DNA of 64,000 nucleotides. Source: Mermis nigrescens (Eukaryota > Nematoda > Enoplea > Mermithida > Mermithidae). The stretch is taken from contig JAVLUZ010000146.1 of the NCBI GenBank assembly GCA_036768485.1, forward strand, positions 186,001-250,000, in the 5' to 3' direction. Under the pieces are notes generated by a model, which was not told where the DNA came from, did no database searches, and saw only the letters and a program-made list of their open reading frames with translations. A program made the position numbers and the translations under genes. Shown in pieces: positions 20,519 to 30,010 of the stretch; position 1 is the first letter of the stretch; each line of letters starts with the position of its first letter.

Positions 20519-20570
20519 AGTCTCGCCATCTATAGAACTTTTAGTTAAAGCCTGCTATTAATTAGAAGAC

Positions 20571-20893
20571 TAGGAATTTTCGACCCAATACATATCATAC
20601 GTAGAATATTTCTCAGCAGCCACCAAAGGCGCGACCAGATCAAGGATTACCTTTTGTTATTTCCTAATGTACCTTAAATCAACGACAACGACACTGCCAA
20701 CTACAATGACGACGACACGTAGGCGTGGGAGTGGGGAGAGTGGTGGGTTTGGAAGGGGTATGCACCCTTCCAGAAGGACGGATTCCCCTTCTCCACAGAA
20801 ACCAAAATCCCCCAGAATTCAATTTTTGAAATTTTTTTTGTTTTCTTTAGCAATTTTTTGATGCCAATGGATAGCGCACAATGATGAAACGTT
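20571..20893 (+). repeat. 320-bp duplication, copy 1
   Basis: From TAGGAATTTTCGACCC to GCACAATGA this segment is nearly identical to 23916-24237, with only a few substitutions and one-base indels. It contains the same MITE insertion with the same ATGACGAC target, so the duplication came after that insertion. In this copy the MITE is cut at about 20893 and followed by unrelated sequence. Confidence 0.93.
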
Positions 20894-21817
20894 TTTTTTT
20901 GCAAAATTTTTGAGGTCAAAAGCCATAAAAATGTCAAAATTTTCCGGCGTTAGTAATTCTAAGTACTTTTTACTCAAAAAGCGCCCAAAATTGATAAATT
21001 TTTGCATTTTTTAGTGCTGAAAGTGATATAATAAAGTCAAAATGGATTAAAAATACTTTTAAAATGCGATATTACCCTGAAAAAACGTTTTATAGGCTAT
21101 TTTGACCATTTTCATCGCTAAAACAGCAAAAAAACGCGAACGTTACATTTACTGTTTTGGATTTTCGGGATTTCACCCCCTGCCGACTCTTACCTTGTGC
21201 AAGGGGTGGGTGGGTTGGGGAAAATCGACCCCCAACGAACCTAAAATTCCTAAAACGACCGAAGAATACAATTTTTTTCCAAAAATCGGGGAAGGGGGGT
21301 GGGAAGGTGACCAACTTTGGTTGAGAATCCCACATCCCTTCTGTTGCATGTATGATTATAACGCTAAAAGTAAACTAAAATTCGCAGACCCACTTCTTTC
21401 AATCTTTGGGAAATTTTTTAAATTTTCCTGATTACAATAGGTAGGTACCACAGATGAACAAGGTCAGGTTGGCCAAGGAGGGTTAAAATCGAAATTTTAG
21501 GGTCACGAGGGGGTAAAATCCAGTAAGTTGCGTTTTTGATCATTTTTACGTCGAAACCGCTCGAGAACGCACTATTTGTGGCTCAAACTGCTCGACAGTA
21601 CCTAACTTTTAAACCTTTCTGTGGGAGTAATACCCCCTCAGCCCTGCCTATGTGCATGTATGATATTTACTACCTTCCTGTAAGAAACGTAATAAATGAT
21701 TTTGCTTCTACCTTCCATTTTTGTTCTTTTCGAAATACTTGAAAATTGAAAAAAATTTATTTTTGAAGTTTGTCAATTTTATAAAACCCACATTCTCAAC
21801 AAACTGTTCTCGTGCAT
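20894..21817. other. No gene recognised; decayed MITE-like sequence
   Basis: The stretch contains G/C-run blocks (GGGTGGGTGGGTTGGGG near 21204, GGGGAAGGGGGGTGGG near 21289) typical of the decayed hAT-MITE families here. No frame with a recognisable motif was found. Confidence 0.45.
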
Positions 21818-22720
21818 TTATGCATATGCAGTTTGTTTTACTTTGGTACCTGGTGCAACATGAGGCATTTTCCTAGTGAAGTACTGTTTTCGACGGTAAG
21901 CTGAACACAAAGGTCTGCCGTGATGCAGGATACCTGTCAAATGGTCGCCATTCTGCTGAATAAAACTCTCAGATTCATTAGTTGAAATATCAGCTATCCC
22001 ATTTTGACTTAGAGCACCACTGGACAACATAGTTTGGCCCAACTGATTAGACGTTTGGTGAAGTTCGACAAATGTACTAAAAATGTCCTGAATGCTCGAT
22101 TCTGGGACATGCCAAATAATTTGCATTTTCAAAAAGAATAGTGCAACATCTGCCTCAAAGCCAAATTCATGTTTCTGGCTTTCTTCTACAAAAGTTCCAG
22201 TAACCGTATCATCAAAACTTAGGTCAGAAATATCAGAAGCATTCAGGTTATGCGCATTAACCGAATCAGTCACGCTATCCATATTCGTAAATCTACTTTT
22301 AATATCTTCTAGGACAACGCTTCTGCCAAGGCTATGATTACGCGAACAATGAGACGCATATGTGCTGATAATGTTACTTTTAAACGTACATGAAGAAAAA
22401 ATGCAGTCTACAATTTCGTGATTCTGTCGAAGGTGCAGTTGTCTCAGATGTAGTAGCAATGCTCTAACAGTTAAGAAACGATCATTGGGACATTGTGGAC
22501 AAATCAGCGAAATGCTGCTACGAAAAGTAGCCTTATGTCTGGCAAAATGTCTCACACAAGAATATAATTTTGGAAACGTAGCATCACAATTAGCGACTGG
22601 GCATGGGTAACTGCTGGTGCCCATGTGTTTAACTGCATAATGACTTCGCATGCGATGTTTATGGATGCCAGCAGTGTGACATATTTTGCAAATCAATCCG
22701 ATTGGAGCCATCCTGTGCAT
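21818..22720 (-). CDS. C2H2 zinc-finger protein, 300 residues
   Basis: Four C2H2-type fingers lie in the first half: C11/C14..H27/H32; CPVANC with HFARH at about 40-62; CPQCP with HLRQLH at about 74-97; and CIFSSC with HCSRNH at about 107-130. The second half is acidic and serine-rich. It includes a hydrophobic segment ALFFLKMQIIWHVPES near 190, then a Gln/Ser-rich part. The frame uses the ATG at 22720 and ends in TAA at 21818. It is the only long, intact, non-transposon-like frame in the window. The FLK-rich segment recalls a multi-copy animal protein family of unknown function, perhaps transposon-associated, so host gene versus element gene is open. It may also be one exon of a longer gene. 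Confidence 0.7.
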   Translation of the reverse strand: MHRMAPIGLICKICHTAGIHKHRMRSHYAVKHMGTSSYPCPVANCDATFPKLYSCVRHFARHKATFRSSISLICPQCPNDRFLTVRALLLHLRQLHLRQNHEIVDCIFSSCTFKSNIISTYASHCSRNHSLGRSVVLEDIKSRFTNMDSVTDSVNAHNLNASDISDLSFDDTVTGTFVEESQKHEFGFEADVALFFLKMQIIWHVPESSIQDIFSTFVELHQTSNQLGQTMLSSGALSQNGIADISTNESESFIQQNGDHLTGILHHGRPLCSAYRRKQYFTRKMPHVAPGTKVKQTAYA

Positions 22721-23690
22721 AATGCAAAACCTTATACTTATTAATTAGGTAACGGATCCCTTTAGAAAAGGATAAAAATGGGTTATAAGAGTCAATTTCT
22801 TTACAAAACGTGCGGAAAACATTAAAGAAAGGCGAAAAAATTTTTATGAAAGTCCGATCAATAAGTATTGCGGAAGCTCGCAATTTTACCAATGCTTACC
22901 TACTTATGACTTACTTAAGCAATTTTGACATTCCTACAGGTACATAAGTCGTCTTCTGCATTATTTTTCATTAACTCGGGCTTAGCTGATTCTAGATAGA
23001 ATAAAAGGTACTTCTACAGAATAGTAACTGATTATGACGTCATCAACAATGATAATGGTAATAATAATTGCAATAGTCACATTTTTTTAATGCGATGGCC
23101 TCTACTATTTAAGAGCCAACAATGCATAAATAGCTAATGCCACTAAACTAAGCCTGAGCCTAAGGATAAAAATAAAGTAAATTATTATTGATTTTTTTAA
23201 CAACGTAGGTTACTATTCTGTAGAAGTGCCGAATAAAATTTTAGACTTTTACGATGGCACTATAGACTATGAGTAATTTACAGGAATTTAAAAAATCGTT
23301 CTAGAAAAGAAAGTTTTCTATCCTAATAGGTACTAAAATAGGTCCTAGAAAGAATGCTAAACCAAGCCATTTTAGTAAAACACCACACACACACTACGCT
23401 ACGTACGCATGCTTGACAGAAAGCACTGTTGACGACTCAAAAATTGAAAAGCCGAAAGGAAACTGAAAAATCGACGAAGTCCTTAACAAAGTACCACCCA
23501 TAACTTAAGTTTAGGCAAATATAGATAAAAACCGACAAACGGGCGAATTTTTGGCGGTTTTCTACCAATTAGGTAATTAGGTAACACTAGACAGAAGCGA
23601 GAGACCGATGCAGATATAGATAATTATTGATTGAGTCAATGAAAAGATGCATTAAAATGTTATAAGCATTTTAAATCTACAGTATTTGCA
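22721..23690. other. No gene recognised upstream of the zinc-finger ORF
   Basis: AT-rich noncoding DNA that would hold the promoter or upstream exons of the minus-strand zinc-finger gene. A minus-strand frame at 22659-22892 shows no motif. No clear TATA element could be assigned. Confidence 0.4.
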
Positions 23691-23734
23691 AATGCTGTGT
23701 TAACCTTCAAAAATTTATACCTGCTTACCATTCG

Positions 23735-23890
23735 GTAAGTAGAACCCGTTGCCAACAGGTTAGCTTAAACGCTATGACATCGATTTCCTTCAACCTGTTG
23801 AGCACAGGTTTCCTAAACTGCATTACCACATCTTGCTTTGTAACCTGTTGGCAACAGGTTTCTTAAGTCGTAACCTGCATTTAACAGGTT
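23735..23890. repeat. Cluster of four ACCTGTTG/CAACAGGT palindromes
   Basis: Imperfect dyads occur at about 23748 (CCCGTTGCCAACAGGTTA), 23798 (CAACCTGTTGAGCACAGGTT), 23841 (AACCTGTTGGCAACAGGTTT) and 23872 (AACCTGCATTTAACAGGTTA). They lie 30-50 bp apart, directly before the second 320-bp duplicate. This could be a protein-binding cluster or a decayed repeat array. Confidence 0.75.
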
Positions 23891-23915
23891 AGTTTTACTA
23901 ACATTTTTTACAGTG

Positions 23916-24237
23916 TAGGAATTTTCGACCCAATACATATCATACGTAGAATATTTCTCAGCAGCCAACAAAGGCGCGACCAGATCAAGGATTACCTTTG
24001 ATATTTCCTAATGTACCTTAAATCAACGACAACGACACTGCCAACTACAATGACGACGACACGTAGGCGTGGGAGTGGGGAGAGTGGTGGGTTTGGAAGG
24101 GGTATGCACCCTCTCCAGAAGGACGGATTCCCCTTCTCCACAGAAACCAAAATCCCCCCAGAATTCAATTTTTGAAATTTTTTTTGTTTTCTTTAGCAAT
24201 TTTTTGATGCCAATGGATAGAGCACAATGAGAAACGT
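23916..24237 (+). repeat. 320-bp duplication, copy 2
   Basis: Near-identical partner of 20571-20893 in the same orientation, 3.3 kb away, with the zinc-finger gene between them. The included hAT MITE is complete here (24056-24343), showing that this is the ancestral arrangement and copy 1 is the truncated derivative. Confidence 0.93.
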
Positions 24238-24343
24238 TGAAGAGTGGTGTTTTTCGCCATATCACCATTTTTAAGACGATTTTTATAATTTCAAAAAATT
24301 TTGCAACCTCCCACTCGCAGAAATTTGGTGCAGCCCATCTATA
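24056..24343 (-). mobile_element. hAT MITE with exact 8-bp target duplication
   Basis: The element reads GACACGTAGGCGTGGG at the left and CAGCCCATCTATA at the right. It is flanked on both sides by ATGACGAC (24048-24055 and 24344-24351). The target duplication is perfect, supporting hAT-type transposition. The same junction occurs near 20711 in the duplicated segment. Confidence 0.85.
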
Positions 24344-24521
24344 ATGACGACGCTAAAAACAAAGACGACGAGACGGCCGTGCATAAAGCCTGAGCATTGT
24401 GCCTTGAAAACATTTACCTGTAGCTAGTGAAAAAGACGTGCTGAAATAGGAATATGTATTGTGGGCGAGACTCGGTGTTGTTGCAATCGTCAATTCGCTG
24501 CAAGAAATAAATCATTGCATT

Positions 24522-24784
24522 CATAGGTAGGCGGCACCAAAGTTCTGAGAAAGGGGTATTACACCTTTTCAAAGGTCAAAAAATGGCCGTAAAAATGGTG
24601 ATATGGCGAAAAAACACCACTTTTCAATGTTTCTCATCGAGCACTGTCCATTGGCATCAAAAAATTGCGACAAGAACAAAAAAATTTTCAAAACTTGAAT
24701 TCTGGAGGAGGGGTATTTTTATTTCTGAGGGGTATTTTGGTTTCTGGGAATGCAAACACCCGAACCCGCGCACGCACAGGTTTG
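24522..24784 (+). mobile_element. hAT MITE, 263 bp
   Basis: Starts CATAGGTAGGCGGCACC and ends GCACGCACAGGTTTG. Flanks ATTGCATT and ATTGCATC match at 7 of 8 bases. The interior follows the family: ATGGCG..AAAACACC, CATTGGCATCAAAAAATTGC, then GGGGTATTTT runs. No coding capacity. Confidence 0.8.
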
Positions 24785-24967
24785 ATTGCATCGCTGGCTT
24801 TATAGCAAAATCGCTGAAAATTTCATTTTTCTCAAAACAAATGCTTACCTAAAACTGTTAATTTTTTTCGAGCGCCTTCGTTGCATCGTAAAGTAATATT
24901 TATTAGGCATGAAAAAACACAATTCACAGGGTAAATAATCGGATTCTCACATGGGGTTGGTCTACAT

Positions 24968-25230
24968 CATAGGTGGGCAGCGCCAAAGTTCTGAGGGTGC
25001 AAGATTTTTCAGAGGTCAAAAATAGTCTTAAAATGGTTGTATGGCGAAAAAACCACTTTTCAACAATTCTCGTCGAGCACTATCCACTAGCATGAAGAAA
25101 TTGCGAAAAAAACAACAAAACTTTCCAAAATTGAATAATAGGGGTTTTTCTGATTTCTAGAGGGAGTATTTTAGTTTCTAGTAGGGAGTGCATACCCCTC
25201 AAAACCCCCTCTTTCCCACGCCTACGTGTG
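24968..25230 (+). mobile_element. hAT MITE, 263 bp
   Basis: Starts CATAGGTGGGCAGC and ends CACGCCTACGTGTG. Flanks GTCTACAT and GTGTACAC match at 6 of 8 bases. It lies in tandem with the copies at 24056 and 24522 and ends about 20 bp before a family X start block. Confidence 0.75.
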
Positions 25231-25478
25231 GTGTACACCCTCTCCGTTATAGGTAGTGCGTTAGTGCGTACCTGTATTATGCTTAGGTACCCCCAACATA
25301 TGTCTACCCTCTACAGCTATAAACCAGACATTTCTGTACTGTGTAGTTTTTTAAAAGATGGACAATAAAAAAATTCGATTCCGCCATTTTTCTATTTTTT
25401 TCATTTCGCACCAATGTGAAAAGAGGGTGAAAACTTTTACTGTAGCGTTATAATATATGTTTTATTTTTGAAATTCTG

Positions 25479-25850
25479 GGCCCGGTTGCTCGACTTCACC
25501 TTAATAAAGGCTAACCATTAAAAATTAACATTTAATGGTCGGCCGGTTGCTCGACTTCACCTTAACGCCAACGACCATTAAGATTCCCTTAACGGAACCA
25601 TTAATGTTAAGGTAGAACCTTAACTAATGGTATCGTTAAGGTTCGCAAAAATCGGGTTGCTCGACTTGACCATTAATTAATGGTCAAGCATTTTTTAAGG
25701 GAAGTTTAAGGGTACCATTAAAGAAACCATTAACAAAAAGCTTTAATGGCTGCGTCAAGGGAAATCTAATGGTAGCGTTAAGGTAAGCTTAATGGTTGCG
25801 TTAAGGTAAGTTTAATGGTTGTGTTAAGTTCGCGCGCAATTCATGAGGGT
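25479..25850 (+). repeat. Left subterminal iteron region of Harbinger
   Basis: The motif CGGTTGCTCGACTTCACC recurs at 25483 and 25543, and a variant GGTTGCTCGACTTGACC at 25654. It is interspersed with many CCATTAA/TTAATGG and TTAAGGT elements spaced 20-60 bp apart. The mirror arrangement exists at 27955-28310. Confidence 0.85.
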
Positions 25851-25967
25851 TTAAATGGTTTGGTTAAGGTAGATAAAAAGTGTGAGAAATATAGACATTG
25901 GGAATTGAATTTCCGCTCTACAGTCGTTTACGTCTTGATGCTTGTAATTACACCGAATTCTTGTATA

Positions 25968-26348
25968 ATGGATTGCAGTGATAGTGATTCACTTGACGTA
26001 AAAAAGCAAAAACGCTCGTTAGTCTGGGAGTGTAAAAGATATTTATCTGCTTGTCGAGATATACGAATCGTATTCGAATTTAACTCAGCAAAGTCTGACG
26101 TCAGTCGTGGTGTGATATTGATTCAAAATGAAATATCAAATCTTAAAGATGATGCCTGCACTTATGGATAGTCTATTAAACAGCATGAGACCGGCGGCGG
26201 TCCTCCTCCAAAAAGTCCACCGGGCCACATTCTGAAAATCTACGACATTATGTTTGGAACAAGCGGCGACTCCTTGATAGGCATCGGAAGTAAGACAGAA
26301 AGCGATCGAAAAAATTCAATCAACTCTGAATCGAGTTCAACGCTTTGA
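25968..26348 (+). pseudogene. Harbinger Myb/SANT-like DNA-binding protein, one stop codon
   Basis: From the ATG at 25968 (MDCSDSDSLD) the frame shows FNSAKSDVS, NEISNLKDDA, then an in-frame TAG at 26169. Past the stop it continues in the same frame with KQHETGGGPPPKSPP and ends with TGA at 26348. The pattern (trihelix-like region followed by a TGGGPPP turn) is characteristic of the Myb/SANT protein encoded beside Harbinger transposases, which helps DNA recognition and nuclear import. The start is supported by the second copy, where an ATG followed by the same codons occurs at 53177. The N-terminal helices are degenerate. Confidence 0.8.
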
Positions 26349-27272
26349 ATTCCCAGGACTTTTCTCGTGAAAACGTTAATTGAATACATGAAGTCTATAA
26401 GGACCGCGTTTTAATTGTCATAAAATTATGTAGTAGGCAAAATTTAATAGTTAAAAAATTTCTATTTATATAAAGATACGGTTTATATCAGCCATTTTTC
26501 TGCAATTCGATTTGTCAGTAGGCAGAGCTCAGAGAAACAAAGAAAAAAGGATAAACTAATATTATTGTAATGGAATCTTCAGTAAGATTTAATATTTCGT
26601 TCTAGCTAATCGCAGGCGTTTAGTTTCCACCAACTTTCTCTATAAAAAAATGCTTGCAGAGCCTGAATTTTGGTCTTTACAGCAGGGATGGTCCTTACAG
26701 TAGATTTTGTGTTATGGTCAACGGGCAGTCCAAATCATATATTTATATACTAAGTACATAAATGTGCACATTAATCATACGTGATCGTGTTGAGGGTGCG
26801 AAAGATGGTTCTTACCCACCAGAAAAAGTTTAATCCCCTCCCAGGAATCTCTTATCCCCCAGAATTCTCGATTATCCAAGTTTTCAACAAATTCGTAGAA
26901 AAATGCTTTTTTAAGTGTTTTTAGCTATCTACCTGCTCAAAAGTGACAAATTTCTGACGCTTCGCGCCATATAGGTAGGGGTTTTATCACTAACTTTTCT
27001 TCTATTTATTCAATTTCTTTATTTCAAAATTTTTTGTTAAATGCTCTAGAAAGATAGAGTATCGGCCGAAACGCCAAAAACGATACGGAGCACCTTTTTT
27101 GACGAATCTCATCAGGCTTGATCAATGGGCATCAAAAAAATCGCGAGAACACTAAACGTTGTCAATATTCAAAATTTATGGTCGTATAGTTTTTTGGATG
27201 TCCAGCCTGACCCTTCACGCCAATATGTAGTGAAGAATTTCATTCGAAAATTTTTGAGAAAAAATGCAAAAA
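26349..27272. other. Harbinger interior, noncoding
   Basis: Sequence between the two convergent genes. It contains a decayed stretch related to the hAT MITEs (CCCCCAGAATTCTCG near 26859) and no recognisable frame. The missing C-terminal part of the transposase would be expected near its right edge but was not recognised. Confidence 0.5.
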
Positions 27273-27857
27273 CTAGAAGGAACGCGATATATAAAATCGA
27301 ATATTAGTCTTTTTAGTCCCTATCGTCAATTTTGCTGACAATTCTTTCGAATCACACATTGCCTGAACATTTATGCTATGATAACCATTACGGTTGACAT
27401 AATATGGTTCTTGGTCTCCAGAAGGAGCCTGTATACGTATGCGAGTGCCATCAATAGCCCCTAGAACGTGTGGAAAGCCATGAGGGCTTTCAAAATCGAC
27501 GCTAATTTTGCTTAACTCGCTCAAATCAGTCGGGAAAGAAACAAATTCGCCCAAGTGCTCCGCTAAAGCAGTCGAGAGATCTCTGACTGCACGACTAACG
27601 GTAGACTTGTAAAAACCATAGTTGTCTCCAACCATATTTAGGAAACTACCAGTGGCGTGAAAAAGCAGAGCGCAAATGATTTGCATTTCTACTGTTGCAA
27701 CAGTAGAACTTTCACTGGAACGGGCGCGGTCATCCTTGATAAGATTTTTAATGAATTCAAAGGATAACTTTCTAAATCTAATTTTGCCTCAAAATTCATT
27801 GTCATTGATATTAGTCAATGGACTTCTTTTGACTTCAAATCGGCGAGAACTTGTCAT
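27273..27857 (-). pseudogene. PIF/Harbinger DDE transposase, truncated, one stop codon
   Basis: From the ATG at 27857 the frame reads MTSSRRFEVKRSPL, meets TGA at 27789-27791, then continues in frame with IRFRKLSFEF and TVATVEMQIICALLF. It includes a helix-turn-helix-like GFYKSTVSRAVRDL and the DDE core segment GAIDGTRIRI with YYVNRNGYHSINVQAMCD, typical of DDE_Tnp_4. After ELSAKLTIG the similarity ends, so the second Asp and the Glu are missing. The enzyme would cut and rejoin the element ends. In this copy it is non-functional. Confidence 0.88.
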
Positions 27858-27954
27858 AATATTGAATATCAGAACGATAGGAAGAAGCGCCAGTTTTTTA
27901 ATCTGAAAAACAATCCATGAGTTCGTTAATGTAGCTCTCGACCTGCGTTAAAGA

Positions 27955-28310
27955 ATTAACCTAACAAAACCATTAAAATCATTAAGGTAAAGCCCAGCAA
28001 CCCAATTTACCTTGAAGAAACCATTAAACGCTTAATGGGAGCGTTAAGGCTCCAGTCGAGCAACCGGTCTTAAGGTAGACTGAGCCTTAATTAATGGCTG
28101 CACTAAGGTAGAGTCCAGCAACCGGTATTAAAAGCGACTATTAGACTTCCCTTAACGTCGAGATAATGGTTGAGTCGAGCAACCGGATTTTTTTAATAGT
28201 TCCGTTGAGGTGGAAATCGGACTTAACGCGACCATTAATTATGGTTGCGTTAAGGTGACCATTAACGTTAAGGTAAACATTTATTAATAGCCGAGTCGAG
28301 CGACCGGGCC
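27955..28310 (-). repeat. Right subterminal iteron region of Harbinger
   Basis: GAGCAACCGG-type motifs recur at about 28056, 28110, 28176 and in the terminus at 28299. They alternate with TTAAGG and ATTAATGG elements. They are the inverse of the left array and extend the terminal inverted repeat to several hundred bases. Confidence 0.8.
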
Positions 28311-28409
28311 CTGGTCGGTCGCACTACTTTTTCTAACTCAGTTTTGCATTTAATTAGTCTGGTTTTTTTAAATATAGGATTTTGTTTAGTCCTGATAGCG
28401 TTTTTTGTT

Positions 28410-29180
28410 TTATTTAAAAGCAACTTATTTCCAGAGTGGCAAAGTAAAGAGTGTAAGCAGTCTGAGTGTGAACAGACAAATTTTAGCCTTTTTCTCTGCC
28501 AACAACTCCGCTTATGAGTCCAAAGAAATTTATTTCAGCAGAAATCTTCTGCGACTCAAGGGCCTACTTTTGGCGCACCAGCAAATTTTTTTATACTAAA
28601 TATGGAGTTAGATGTAGGGGTTAAAACTTTACCCTCAAGTGGATGGTGTAAAAATATGTTTTGTCTGAGATATCTTCGCCATCTTCTCGACTTATAAGTC
28701 GGGACAACTTGAATATAATAAAATCTGAGTGCGTCTTAAGGGCTACACATTGCATCAAATTGTGCTTGAAAAAACTTAATATTGAGTTAAGTATGGAGTT
28801 GTAGAGTTCAAAATTAGGGGTGTAACATTAGTCAAACAAAACGTTTTTTTCCATTTTTTGACTGGTCAATTGGTCAAATATTGAGCGCAACAGACATTTT
28901 CCACAGACAAATGCACTTCGATTCAAAGGCTACAAGCCGGCCTAATCAGAATTTCTTTACACTGAATCGAGGATAAGGTTCAGATATTTGAATTTTAAAA
29001 TGCGGTGGATGGTGGAAAAATACGTTTTTGTCGCCTTTTTGTACGCCGCTTTTTATATTTTTAAGTCGGGAGTCTCAGCAAATTGTGTTTATTTCCATCA
29101 ACACGCACCTTTTTTTGGTTGGTAAAAAGTCAAAAATCAGTTTGGGGTTTAAATGTGTTACTATCTTGCTTTTTTTACGA
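28410..29180 (+). repeat. Family X 185-bp unit array (copy 2)
   Basis: Four to five diverged units are recognisable by TCCGCTTATGAGTC-like, AAGGGCTACA-like and GGAGTTAGAT..AGGGGT-like blocks. The same units occur at 37300-38520, 55880-56720 and, inverted, at 59980-60500 and 62440-63200. Confidence 0.65.
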
Positions 29181-29299
29181 AAGTCTCCGCTTATGAGTCT
29201 GGACAGTCTAAATATATACCAGGCATCAAACGTCATACGTAAGTCGTGCGAGTTTGTTTACATTCAACAGTGGTGTAAAGTGGTTTACATCTAACGATT

Positions 29300-29870
29300 A
29301 TTTGTCTTTAGACCTATTTAGAGATTTAGAACATTTTAGAGAGTTAATTTTTTCCATAAATATTGATCGTAATATTAGACTAATTACAAAATTATGATTC
29401 CGACTAAAACTATCTTTACACTCGGTGGTTGTGTGATGTTTACACTGAAAATCGACCTTATTTCTAGAGAGTTGCGGAAGCTTAATTTTTCAAAAATGTT
29501 CTGTGTAACGTTAGATTTACGAATCTGACTATTATTCTTCTCTTCCGCAGTACCTGTATAAAGTTAACACTATTTATTTATTGTTGATGTTTAAAGTTTG
29601 CACTCCTAATTTATTTTACGTTCAGAGCGTTGCAAAACGTAATTTTTTTCAAAATATATTTGTATGGTCAGAATTACGAATCTGACTGTATGTTTTCTTT
29701 ACTTCCAATACTTGTGTTAAGTTTTACACTGAAAATTAACTTTAGTTTCAGACCTTTGCGAAAGCTTATTTTTCAAAATGTTCCAATGAATCTAAGTGTA
29801 ATTTCTTCTTTACATATAGTAGTTGGGTAATGTTTACGCTGAAAGCATTTGATCTGTTTAAATAAAGTGA
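29300..29870 (+). repeat. Family X 130-bp unit array (copy 2)
   Basis: Units of roughly 110-155 bp each contain a TTTACACTGAAAATNAACTT-like block, AGAGCNTTGCGNAAGCTTA-like and ACGAATCTGACT-like blocks. The TGTAA..TTTACAC dyad recurs at about 29430, 29557, 29713 and 29824. Confidence 0.7.
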
Positions 29871-30010
29871 GGTGGTCTTGTTTAAAAATGATAATGCTGA
29901 TGTTCAGAGCAATATGGTTTTCCGCCTTCTTGAAGTGCTGTCATTGTTGTGGCATGTTACGTTACTCAATGTGTTTTCTGACTGATTTAGTAAACTCAAG
30001 CTAATTAACA

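Larger units (their letters stand above)
25479..28310. mobile_element. PIF/Harbinger transposon with both genes, decayed
   Basis: Ends GGCCCGGTTGCTCGACT (left) and AGTCGAGCGACCGGGCC (right) are inverted repeats, flanked by CTG on each side (25476-25478, 28311-28313). Inside are a Myb/SANT-like gene on the plus strand and a DDE transposase on the minus strand, the convergent pair typical of Harbinger. The flanks joined across the element match the uninterrupted paralogue at 37190-37210, confirming the borders. Known Harbinger elements mostly duplicate TWA, so CTG is unusual. Both genes carry stop codons and the transposase lacks its end, so the copy is inactive. Confidence 0.9.

Noticed and set aside
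25815..25967. Upstream extension of the Harbinger Myb-like frame
   Set aside because: These codons derive from the terminal repeat. The second Harbinger copy supports the ATG at 25968 as the start.
28405..28599. Short frames across the family X unit arrays (28405-29294, 37546-38214, 56279-56470)
   Set aside because: They are not conserved in frame between units and read as chance frames in a repeat.
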